A stretch of 64,000 bases of DNA from positions 182,492-246,491 of the forward strand of contig DEML01000068.1 in the NCBI GenBank assembly GCA_002359185.1. The letters run 5' to 3'. The notes beneath the pieces are model-generated. The model did not search any database, was not told where the DNA came from, and saw nothing but the letters and a program-made list of their open reading frames with translations. Position numbers and translations under genes: made by a program. This DNA is from Planctomycetaceae bacterium UBA2671. GTDB lineage: Bacteria > Planctomycetota > Planctomycetia > Planctomycetales > Planctomycetaceae. This document shows, in pieces, positions 9,421 through 16,872 of the stretch; within the stretch, counting starts at the first letter, position 1; every line of letters begins with the position of its first letter.

Positions 9421-9846
9421 TCAGGCTTCAATCGAAATCATTTGCACACTCAGCTCAAGTGGTTCTCCAGCGAGGGGGTGATTGGTATCGAGTGTTGCTT
9501 CCTCTTCGCTGAGTTGAACAACCCAGGCATTCACTTCGTACCCTTGAATCGTTGTCGATAATTGATCGCCTTTTTGAATGCCGGACGGAAGACAACCTCG
9601 AGGAACCGTCATTTGGCGTAAATGGTCTCTCAATCCAAAACTCTCCTGTGGATCGAGTTTGATGGTTTTCTCCTCGCCCGGCTGCATCCCAATAATTTGT
9701 TTGCGAAATAAGGGGAGAAAGTGTTCATCAGCCAGATTCATGACCAGCGGTTTCCGCCCTGAAGTGTCTTCAATGACTCCTCCATCACGAGTGCTGGCTC
9801 GATAGTGGATGGTGACGGTATCTGTTTCGATAGCGACTTTCTGCAT
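9421..9846 (-). CDS. SlyD-like FKBP-type peptidyl-prolyl isomerase
   Basis: A 141-residue protein with the split FKBP domain of the SlyD type: VTIHYRASTRDGGVIEDTS at the N-terminus, GMQPGEEKTIKLDPQESFG in the middle, an inserted flap, and DTNHPLAGEPLELSVQMISI at the end. It should catalyse prolyl isomerisation and act as a folding helper. The His-rich metal tail of E. coli SlyD is absent. The ATG at 9846 has GGAG eight bases upstream; a GTG at 9855 would overlap that site and is less likely. Confidence 0.9.
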   Translation of the reverse strand: MQKVAIETDTVTIHYRASTRDGGVIEDTSGRKPLVMNLADEHFLPLFRKQIIGMQPGEEKTIKLDPQESFGLRDHLRQMTVPRGCLPSGIQKGDQLSTTIQGYEVNAWVVQLSEEEATLDTNHPLAGEPLELSVQMISIEA

Positions 9847-10487
9847 CAATTTCACTCCAGAGTTCCTCGTAGGACCGAACCGGTCGCAAGTATTGTGTCG
9901 AGAGATTCAATTTGTATTTGCAGCTATTGGGGCAGCAATGTCAATGTATTGCTCCGAGTTGCTTCTGTACCTGAGAATTACGATAATCAACAGATGCAGG
10001 TTGTATCAATTGTGCCGATTCTCAATCTTAGCGTAGGTCAAGTTATTGTCAGAAGTTTGAAATCGGAGAGTTTTTGAAAAAAAAGATCGCATCCCGTTGT
10101 CGACACAGTCATGATTGAAAATGAAAGTATTAATGTTGCACCGCTGAAAAACATGTGTTGCGTTCATGCCTCACAAGTATTGATTTTGATGCAATAACAA
10201 AACTTCATTCTTCGTGTTCGTTTGGGGAATAATGGAATAAACTCCTGATATACAAGCATATAATTGCATGAAAGCAGTTCACGAGAATAATTGCAATCAA
10301 TTGGCGCAATATGTGCCACAGAGTATGTGACACAGTGATTGAAAGAGAAGTCCAGAGCGACTGCACACAGTTTACACCAATGACATTATTTTTGGACGAT
10401 GAGGCCAGGGACCAGCCTCGTGATACGGGATATAAATAACTGGAAGGATTCACAGCGAGTCGATTCGAACTCGGGGATGGAAAAAGC
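9847..10487. other. Long upstream region of the kinase gene
   Basis: About 640 bases with no supportable gene. Short frames here lack domain or codon support. The one notable element is a tandem pair of TGTGNCACA palindromes at 10310-10337. Confidence 0.55.
10310..10337. promoter_or_regulatory. Tandem 14-base repeats with TGTGNCACA cores
   Basis: TATGTGCCACAGAG is followed directly by TATGTGACACAGTG. Each contains a palindrome (TGTGcCACA, TGTGaCACA) with centres 14 bases apart, 150 bases before the kinase start. This arrangement suits a dimeric regulator bound twice. Function is inference. Confidence 0.4.
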
Positions 10488-12032
10488 ATGGCGCTGAAGT
10501 TGACCGCTGACTCATACCTGGCTGGTGTTCGCGCCAGTGGATTAGTCGAACAGAAACTGTTGGACAATACACTGGCCGAGCTCAAACGTCATGGTCGAAA
10601 ACTGGATGATGCGGATGACATTTCCAGAGAATTCCTCAAACGAGGACTGATCACCGAATGGCAAGCTGAAAAGCTGTTGCAAGGCCGGCATAAAGGGTTC
10701 GTTCTTGGTCGTTACAAGCTGATGAATCTACTCGGTCGCGGCGAAATGAGCGCCGTCTACATGGCTGAACATATTGCCATGCAGCGAAAATGCGCCATTA
10801 AAGTACTTCCTGCGAACCGCGTAAAAGATACCTCTTATCTGGGACGATTTCAGCGGGAAGCCCGGGCGGTGGCGACTCTGGATCATCCGAACATTGTCCG
10901 GGCTTACGATGTGGATCAGCAAAACGAAGGGGGCGCTGAAATCCACTTTCTGGTCATGGAGTATGTTGAAGGTCAGAGCATCGAAAAGCTCGTCAACAGC
11001 AAAGGACCAATGCCATTTGTCGAAATTGCTGATATCATTCGTCAGGCTGCCGAAGGGCTATTCCATGCTCATAACGCTGGCCTGGTGCATCGAGACATCA
11101 AGCCCGGCAACCTGCTGGTCAGTCAAAATGGAACCGTTAAGCTACTCGATCTCGGGCTGGCTCGATTTTTCAAAGAAGACGGGGAAGAATCGCTGACGAT
11201 TAAGCATGATGAAAAAGTGCTTGGTACAGCTGACTACCTGGCTCCTGAGCAAGCCGTCGACAGCCACAATGTCGATCAGAGGGGTGACATCTACAGTCTC
11301 GGCTGTACGTTCTATTTCGCATTGACTGGTCATCCTCCGTTCACTGATGGAACTCTTGTGCAACGCCTGCTGGCTCATCAGACACGTCAGCCCCCTTCGA
11401 TTAAAGTTGATCGTCCGGATATTCCAGACAGCCTATTGGTTATTGTCGAAAAAATGATGGCCAAGAAACGTGAAGATCGCTATCAGACTGCACGTGAACT
11501 GGCTGATGATCTCACACGCTGGCTCGGTCAAAACGGCAGTGATGACTGGAAACAGAAAAATATCCATCTGATCAGCATGTTATATGGGACCGAACATGCC
11601 CGCGGCCTGATAAACGCAGATCAACCCGCCGAGAAAAAGCCAAGTGTGAGTGATGAAGTTCGACGCCGAAACAATATTCGCCCCAAAGAACGCTCGCTGG
11701 AAGATTCCACACTTAGTCAAGCCAATACTTCTGCTCGACCGCAACGACGACCAGTTCCCGAAGGTGGTCAGAGACGCCGACGCCCAGTGCCAACTCAAGG
11801 TTCGGTTGCCGGTCGCAATGTCGCTCATACGGCCAAGCGACAGCTGGCTGAAGCTAAGGCTGTCAAGAATGAACTTCCCTGGGTGTTGATTATCATCGCA
11901 TTAGTTCTACTGACGATTGTAATTACTTTTGGTGTTGCATACTGGATATTCTCCGGCAATAACACACCGACTGAGACATCGACTCAAACGATTGAGACGG
12001 TTGTAACGCCCGATTCGATTCGAAATGCTTGA
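10488..12032 (+). CDS. Membrane Ser/Thr protein kinase
   Basis: A 514-residue protein. Residues 1-70 are the helical leader often seen in planctomycete kinases (WQAEKLLQGRHKGFVLGRY). The Hanks-type kinase domain spans about 74-340: glycine loop LGRGEMSAVY, lysine in CAIKVLP (about 104), catalytic HRDIKPGN (about 200), DLG in place of DFG (about 220) and APEQ. A basic linker with many Arg residues (RPQRRPVPEGGQRRRRP) precedes one transmembrane helix at about 465-490 (WVLIIIALVLLTIVITFGVAYWIF), leaving about 25 residues outside. The kinase is therefore cytoplasmic and the sensor part very short. GGGGATGGAAAAAGC precedes the ATG. Confidence 0.93.
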   Translation: MALKLTADSYLAGVRASGLVEQKLLDNTLAELKRHGRKLDDADDISREFLKRGLITEWQAEKLLQGRHKGFVLGRYKLMNLLGRGEMSAVYMAEHIAMQRKCAIKVLPANRVKDTSYLGRFQREARAVATLDHPNIVRAYDVDQQNEGGAEIHFLVMEYVEGQSIEKLVNSKGPMPFVEIADIIRQAAEGLFHAHNAGLVHRDIKPGNLLVSQNGTVKLLDLGLARFFKEDGEESLTIKHDEKVLGTADYLAPEQAVDSHNVDQRGDIYSLGCTFYFALTGHPPFTDGTLVQRLLAHQTRQPPSIKVDRPDIPDSLLVIVEKMMAKKREDRYQTARELADDLTRWLGQNGSDDWKQKNIHLISMLYGTEHARGLINADQPAEKKPSVSDEVRRRNNIRPKERSLEDSTLSQANTSARPQRRPVPEGGQRRRRPVPTQGSVAGRNVAHTAKRQLAEAKAVKNELPWVLIIIALVLLTIVITFGVAYWIFSGNNTPTETSTQTIETVVTPDSIRNA

Positions 12033-12079
12033 TCTCGTGACTTTCGATTGAAAGCGAATTGCTCAATTCCTGTTTTCAA

Positions 12080-12326
12080 GCTTCAATTGGGTTATCAGCA
12101 ATGATGCCAAACGGCAACACATCGCAAACGATGTTGCCGATAAGCCACTTGGCTGCCGGGCGGCTGGTCTCTCTTTGTTTTGTCGGTGTCGGATTGAGTG
12201 CATTCGTGTTGCGAACGAATCCTTAGTCGCGTGCGACCCGACAAGCGCGGCATTGCAACCCGCGTCGTACAGGAATTACCGGACGTGCGCACGAACGACC
12301 CGTGTCTCTGACACGCGGTCGTTTTT
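12080..12326 (+). ncRNA. Candidate structured RNA or long 3' UTR
   Basis: In order on the plus strand: CGGCAAC..ATCG-CAAA-CGATGTTGCCG (about 12113-12143), AGCC-act-TGGCT, ATTCGT-N7-ACGAAT, GTCGC-GT-GCGAC, CGCGG-N8-CCGCG, and a strong rho-independent terminator at 12295-12326. No protein frame is convincing on either strand. It may be a free small RNA or a structured tail of the kinase transcript. It does not show tmRNA, SRP or RNase P signatures that I know. Confidence 0.35.
12295..12326 (+). terminator. Rho-independent terminator
   Basis: ACGACC-CGTGTC, loop TCT, GACACG-C-GGTCGT, followed by TTTTT. The stem has 12 pairs with one bulge. Confidence 0.75.
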
Positions 12327-12350
12327 CATGCGCCGAGTGCATTTGATCGC

Positions 12351-12390
12351 TATCAAAATAAAAAGCCGCCATTCAATTAAGAATGCGGCT
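12351..12390 (-). terminator. Rho-independent terminator of the DUF1559 gene
   Basis: Read on the minus strand: AGCCGCATTC, loop, GAATGGCGGCT, then TTTTATTTT. It lies 58 bases after the stop codon of the DUF1559 gene. Confidence 0.75.
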
Positions 12391-12447
12391 CGATTGGTGC
12401 TCAGAATCACCAGGGACACGTTTACCGTTTAGCCCTGTATCCATTCA

Positions 12448-13506
12448 TTAAAATTCGCCAATGACTTTACCGTCATTACGAAGGCTCAGGTTATGCCAAG
12501 TGCCCAGGTCGATATTCTCGCTAATGCCGCGGACGGAGCCATCCATCAATTGGGCATTGACCGTTCCTTTATGGTAGGAACGTGAAGTGATAACAGCATA
12601 AGTGGGATCGGTGCAGGCTTTCGCTTCTCGGCAATTTGTGAAATCGCCATCGGGAGCAATCGTTCCTCCCCCTGAAACCTGCACTTCTGTATTTGGTGTA
12701 AATGTTGAAGTGAAACCGGTTTGATGAACTCGTCCATCAACCCATTCGGTGTGTCCACTGCTTCCGTCTGCACCAAATCCACCGCCAGTTTTGAGGTCTT
12801 CTCCGTCCCATGCGGTCAAATTCGGGATCGAGGGCATTGGTTCGCCGGTCGAGGTGATTGGTGAACTTCCACTGGCCGAAGATCGCACATAAGGAGAAAA
12901 GGCTTTGACTTCTGCGAAGGAAATTGTATTAGTCAATCCATCTGTGAAATCCCGGTCAGCCCAACTGCTGTTTGGGGCAAATGCTCCATTGCCTTTGCTC
13001 AAATTGCTGTTGTTCCAGACAAACCAGGGGCCTGCATTGTAACCATAAGAAGTCGGATAATGATCCGTTCCCCGGGGTTTATCGCCAATGTCTGAGGGAC
13101 ACACATAAATTGCGACCCGCACATTGGCAGGCGGTGCCCCTTCGGTATAAGAATTCTCAAAATCCGCAATGTCGTAAAGCGCGGCCTGCTCGACGAATGG
13201 CATAATTCGAGCATGAATCGACCACTGTCCTCCGGGAGTTCCTGCCTGATCCATGCAGAACGCTGGTGGAAAAACGGTATAGGTATCCAGGTAATTGTGC
13301 AGTGCCAATCCGATCTGCTTGAGATTATTTTTGCATGAACTACGTCGAGCCGCCTCACGTGCCTGCTGGACAGCGGGAAGCAGCAAAGCCACTAAGATGG
13401 CGATGATCGCGATAACAACTAACAATTCGATAAGTGTGAATGCGTTACGCTTAACGGTCAATTTACGTCCCAGAGCAGGTTTATTGGGATTCGATGGTTG
13501 GCACAT
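12448..13506 (-). CDS. DUF1559 pseudopilin-like protein (H-X9-DG type)
   Basis: A 352-residue protein with the prepilin motif RNAFTLIELLVVIAIIAILVALLLP near residue 20, cleaved before Phe by a prepilin peptidase, and the typical QQAREAARRSSCKNNLKQIGLALHNY that follows. The C-terminal YHKGTVNAQLMDGSVRG is the H-X9-DG sorting signature. This family is hugely expanded in planctomycetes; its members are thought to be exported by a type II/IV-pilus-like machine. The start at 13506 is preferred because a promoter (13564-13591) lies upstream of it and overlaps the longer alternative start. Confidence 0.93.
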   Translation of the reverse strand: MCQPSNPNKPALGRKLTVKRNAFTLIELLVVIAIIAILVALLLPAVQQAREAARRSSCKNNLKQIGLALHNYLDTYTVFPPAFCMDQAGTPGGQWSIHARIMPFVEQAALYDIADFENSYTEGAPPANVRVAIYVCPSDIGDKPRGTDHYPTSYGYNAGPWFVWNNSNLSKGNGAFAPNSSWADRDFTDGLTNTISFAEVKAFSPYVRSSASGSSPITSTGEPMPSIPNLTAWDGEDLKTGGGFGADGSSGHTEWVDGRVHQTGFTSTFTPNTEVQVSGGGTIAPDGDFTNCREAKACTDPTYAVITSRSYHKGTVNAQLMDGSVRGISENIDLGTWHNLSLRNDGKVIGEF

Positions 13507-13563
13507 AAAGATCTCACAGGCTGGAAGACAAAGATGGTATTGAGACTCAGTCTCAGTGAGATC

Positions 13564-13591
13564 AGTGTACATATCCGAGATTGGATGTCAA
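13564..13591 (-). promoter_or_regulatory. Sigma-70-like promoter of the DUF1559 gene
   Basis: On the minus strand TTGACA (13591-13586), 16-base spacer, TACACT (13569-13564). Transcription would start near 13557, about 50 bases before the start codon. Confidence 0.55.
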
Positions 13592-13637
13592 ACCTCAATG
13601 GCATGGATGTTTGGAATTCATCGAAATTGAGAGGAAT

Positions 13638-13665
13638 TTGAGCAGAAAATTTACTCTCCCATAAT
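13638..13665 (+). promoter_or_regulatory. Possible promoter of the flippase gene
   Basis: TTGAGC at 13638-13643, 16-base spacer, CATAAT at 13660-13665. It diverges from the DUF1559 promoter and lies about 135 bases before the inferred start of the flippase. Confidence 0.4.
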
Positions 13666-13790
13666 TTAGACGATAGTAAAGTCTTTTCCTTCAGGGATTT
13701 ATGAACACTCTCGCATACACGACATCATCTGGCTTCAATTCGCGTTTCCATGCTAAACTAACTCCAATTGCTAATACTCAAATCAATCAA

Positions 13791-13804
13791 GGGAGTTTCT
13801 CATT
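13791..13804 (+). promoter_or_regulatory. Shine-Dalgarno GGGAG with apparent ATT start codon
   Basis: GGGAG at 13791-13795, six bases, then ATT at 13802 in frame with the flippase. No ATG, GTG or TTG lies in frame between the upstream stop and the end of the first transmembrane helix. Confidence 0.55.
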
Positions 13805-14824
13805 CATAAAAATAAGTGGTTACAGCTATCAATTGGCATCTTCGTCACGGCTCTTTGTCTGTGGTGGGCAGTTCGGGATGTGAACTGGACCGAAGTTGGC
13901 CAGCAGTTCTCGAAAGCCAGATACGAGAGTGTGCCTGTCTATATTTTGTTTTTAAGCCTGTTTTTCGCGCTCAAATCTATTCGCTGGGCCTGGCTGTTAA
14001 AGCCAGTGAAATCTCTTGCACCCAGTAATGTCGTGGGGCCATTGATGGTCGGATTTATGGGAAATAATATCCTGCCTGCTCATCTGGGAGAGATTTTTCG
14101 AGTCTTTCTGCTCTCTCGACAGGAGAAAATCGCTGCCGGGGCTGTTTTGTCCAGTGTCGCTATTGAGCGAGTGCTGGACGTGATAGCCGTACTATTACTG
14201 GTTGGCATCGGCATGCTGGCGGTTCAAAATTTGCCGACTTCAATCTCCACAGGATTTTTCTATATCGGACTTGTCGCACTGGCGATGGTTGTGGTTCTGG
14301 CATTGGCAGTCATCTTTATTCAGCCAGCTGTTTCTCTGGCCTGCTGGATGATTCATCGACTTCCCGTGAATAGTACCTGGAAAGGGCATCTGGAACAGTT
14401 GATTCGAGCAGCTGCAGAAGGAGCCAGTGTGCTGCGTGATGGTAAATTACTCGCCATGTTATTAACCAACTCTGTGCTGCAGTGGAGCATTAACTGTGCC
14501 ATGATTGCCGTTTCGCTCTGGAGTTTTGGGATTCAGGTGCCATTTTCCGCGACATTGATTTTGCTCGGTGTGCTGGTTTTTGCAGTCACAATTCCCTCCT
14601 CCCCCGGCTTTTTTGGAGCGATTCAGGTTGCTTTCGTCGAAACCCTGAAAATCTTCGGAGTCCCTGCTTCAACGGCTTTTGCCGCTTCGATTTACTACCA
14701 TCTCATTCAGTACGTTCTCGTGACTGCAGTCGGCTTCTGGTTCCTTGGGAGATCTGGTTTCTCACTCTCCCGTTTACAGGATGGGGCTGAGCACATCGAA
14801 GAACAGGAACTGGAGCTCAGCTGA
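13802..14824 (+). CDS. LPG-synthase-type flippase-like membrane protein
   Basis: About 340 residues with 7-8 hydrophobic helices, of the lysylphosphatidylglycerol synthase transmembrane (UPF0104) family: RWAWLLKPVK, GFMGNNILPAHLGEIFRVFLLSR, SVAIERVLDVIAVL, and FAVTIPSSPGFFGAIQ. The first canonical ATG/GTG in frame is GTG 13880, but in-frame sequence before it encodes KNKWLQLSIGIFVTALCLWW, the expected first helix. Translation probably begins at ATT 13802 behind GGGAG. Related proteins translocate lipids or lipid-linked sugars. A second member of the family lies at 15690. Confidence 0.85.
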   Translation: MHKNKWLQLSIGIFVTALCLWWAVRDVNWTEVGQQFSKARYESVPVYILFLSLFFALKSIRWAWLLKPVKSLAPSNVVGPLMVGFMGNNILPAHLGEIFRVFLLSRQEKIAAGAVLSSVAIERVLDVIAVLLLVGIGMLAVQNLPTSISTGFFYIGLVALAMVVVLALAVIFIQPAVSLACWMIHRLPVNSTWKGHLEQLIRAAAEGASVLRDGKLLAMLLTNSVLQWSINCAMIAVSLWSFGIQVPFSATLILLGVLVFAVTIPSSPGFFGAIQVAFVETLKIFGVPASTAFAASIYYHLIQYVLVTAVGFWFLGRSGFSLSRLQDGAEHIEEQELELS

Positions 14825-15205
14825 AAAACTCCTTGTTGACCAGAAGTGAGCAAAGTCTTACATTCTCGATACTTCGGCAGTATCCAAGTTGAAATGATTG
14901 ATTTTGCAGGGCGGTGGTTCCGGTTCTTAATATGCATTTCAAAACTCAAATCAAATTTAATTACGAGAGTTAAAAACATGGGTGGCGGGGGCGCTCTCGA
15001 AGAGAAGCCCCCGAATCGTCGTACTTCCGGGGGCTTCCGCTAACGTGGAGCGTCCCCGCCACCCCAAGTTGATTTGATTGTTTAATATTTTTCAGGTGTG
15101 CGTACTTTATAGTTAACAGTCATATTCAAACTTCGAAATCTCATTCCGTCAGGACCTACCTGACCTGCAGCTCTGCGTTTCCTCTGCAAATAAAGCGAGT
15201 CCAAC
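14825..15205. other. Intergenic region with a palindromic element
   Basis: About 380 bases without a supportable gene. It is dominated by the GC-rich nested inverted repeat at 14980-15065, which contrasts with AT-rich flanks. Confidence 0.6.
14980..15065. repeat. GC-rich nested inverted repeat element (86 bp)
   Basis: The outer arms GGGTGGCGGGGGCGCTC (14980-14996) and its reverse complement ending at 15065 match with one mismatch. An inner pair, AAGCCCCCG and CGGGGGCTT, forms a second stem. Its base composition is very unlike its surroundings, as expected for a MITE-like or REP-like insertion. Confidence 0.75.
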
Positions 15206-15709
15206 ATGAATTATGGAGAAGATGTTCCGGTCGCGCCGATGACGGCTCGCGGTAAAGGCTGGCCTTGTTTGCGTCAGTTTTGTGTCTTCATGGAAAATCA
15301 GGTTGGAAGACTGCACGAATTATTTCGATTGATTGAGCGAAACGAATTGCGCGTCATCGCGATGAGCGTAGTAGACTCGGCTGACTTTTCGACCGTCCGC
15401 TTGATGGTCGATGATGCCGATCGTGCTCGCGAAATTTTTTCGCTTTCAAATTTTAACTGGTTCGAAAACGATGTTGTCGGCGTCTGCCTGCCGGACGATC
15501 CTCAACCGCTCGTTCGCGTTTGCCTGGCATTGATGCAGGCTGAGTTAAATATCCGCTACACCTACCCCTTACTGTTCCGTCGGGGTGGTCGTGGAGCCAT
15601 CGCGATTTCCGTCGATGATATTGATCAGGCCACGAGAATCCTCAAGGATCGTGGTCTGGAAATCATTACTGAAGACGATCTGAAGGACGATGACAATTAC
15701 TTCTTCTGA
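15206..15709 (+). CDS. Tandem ACT-domain protein
   Basis: A 167-residue protein with two ACT-like units. The first is LRQFCVFMENQVGRLHELFRLIERNELRVIAMSVVDS (about 29-65), the second begins near ALMQAELNIRYTYPLLFRR (about 112). ACT domains bind amino acids. Stand-alone tandem ACT proteins are regulatory, but no target is identified. The C-terminal acidic tail overlaps the start of the next gene by 20 bases, so the two are likely co-translated. Confidence 0.8.
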   Translation: MNYGEDVPVAPMTARGKGWPCLRQFCVFMENQVGRLHELFRLIERNELRVIAMSVVDSADFSTVRLMVDDADRAREIFSLSNFNWFENDVVGVCLPDDPQPLVRVCLALMQAELNIRYTYPLLFRRGGRGAIAISVDDIDQATRILKDRGLEIITEDDLKDDDNYFF

Positions 15710-16748
15710 TGCGATTCCCCGGCCCACAAAACGCAGCCTGAAATCCATCGGTTTGTTAATCGCAAAATGGGGATTGTTCGTCGCGGTCCTCTACTTTGTG
15801 ATTCGCTACGGTGTTGATCAGTGGAAAACGCTCGACTTACGAAATGTGCACTGGTCCCCCGGCTGTCTCGCAGCAGCGATGCTGGTCTATTTCATTTCCT
15901 GGATTCCCGCTGCCTGGGTCTGGGGAGAATTGCTCCGCTCAGCTGGCTCAAAGTTGAGGTTTTATCCACTTGTCAGAGCCCATTTCTGCGGACATGTCGG
16001 AAAATACATTCCCGGCAAAGCGCTTTCTCTAGTCATTCGGGCGGCTCTTGTTCGAGAATTTGAGGTGCCTTTGAGCCTGTCGGGACTAATGGCGACGGTG
16101 GAAACTCTCATTACGATGGCAACGGGAGTTATCGTTACCGTCGTACTGCTCCCATTGTTAATCGGTCAGGCAGACACTCAGGGAATTGCGACTGCACTTC
16201 CTGTCCTGACTTCCGTTTTGGAGGCTCAATCCTGGCAACGCTGGACCGCAGCCGGGCTGATTTTGATATTTGCAATCACAACCATTCCCATCTTTACGCG
16301 ACTGTTGGCGATGGCAACGAAAAAACTCTCTCGAAAAATCGATCCTTCGTCCACTGCGGAATTACATCTCCCTTATCGAACAGTTGGCTTGTGGATGCTC
16401 GTCATAGCCGGAGGGTGGTTTTTGAATGGGTGTAGTCTGGGACTTGTACTGTTGAGCGTGGGAATTACGCCAGACCTGACAAACAGTCCACTCTTGTGGA
16501 CATGTGCGGTCGCAGGCGCCACTTCACTCGGCTTTCTTGTACTGTTTGCCCCAGGAGGATTGGGAGTTCGCGAAGCAATTCTGATTGGAGTCCTGCAACT
16601 CTCACCGCAAATCGATGCCTCGTTCGCGGTGGTTGCTGCCGTCCTGCTCCGAGTGATTTCCTTCCTCAGTGAAATTCTATTCACTCTCCTACTCTATTCG
16701 GTTTCCGGGAAACGAGTCAGGAAGCCTGAATCCGAGAATGGTGATTAA
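15690..16748 (+). CDS. Second LPG-synthase-type flippase-like membrane protein
   Basis: A 352-residue polytopic protein with 7-8 hydrophobic helices. It carries family landmarks: HFCGHVGKYIPGKALSLVIRAALV (the counterpart of the GN-NLPAHLGE loop), LMATVETLITMATG, and FLVLFAPGGLGVREAILIGVLQ, the conserved PGGLGVREA motif. AAGGACG sits just before the ATG, inside the end of the upstream ACT gene. It may move a lipid intermediate across the membrane. The overlap with the ACT gene suggests a functional link. Confidence 0.85.
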   Translation: MTITSSDAIPRPTKRSLKSIGLLIAKWGLFVAVLYFVIRYGVDQWKTLDLRNVHWSPGCLAAAMLVYFISWIPAAWVWGELLRSAGSKLRFYPLVRAHFCGHVGKYIPGKALSLVIRAALVREFEVPLSLSGLMATVETLITMATGVIVTVVLLPLLIGQADTQGIATALPVLTSVLEAQSWQRWTAAGLILIFAITTIPIFTRLLAMATKKLSRKIDPSSTAELHLPYRTVGLWMLVIAGGWFLNGCSLGLVLLSVGITPDLTNSPLLWTCAVAGATSLGFLVLFAPGGLGVREAILIGVLQLSPQIDASFAVVAAVLLRVISFLSEILFTLLLYSVSGKRVRKPESENGD

Positions 16749-16872
16749 TTGCTGATTCACATTGACTCCAGACACAATAGTCATCAGTCCCCGCAACCTT
16801 TCCTCCACTCCTCAATCTCTTTATAAAGAATGAATTCTCAATCTGATTCTAATTGCAAACTGCGAATAACCA

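Larger units (their letters stand above)
12033..12447. other. Intergenic region with structured segment and two terminators
   Basis: 415 bases between the kinase and the DUF1559 gene. The central part is visibly richer in G+C than its flanks and folds into several hairpins; see the ncRNA candidate and terminators listed separately. Confidence 0.6.

Noticed and set aside
12095..12292. 65-codon minus-strand frame in the structured intergenic region
   Set aside because: Arg/Thr-rich translation with no motif or ribosome site; the segment is better explained by hairpins and a terminator.
13701..13883. 60-codon frame overlapping the start of the flippase
   Set aside because: It is out of frame with the helix that completes the flippase and ends 80 bases into that gene; composition is not coding-like.
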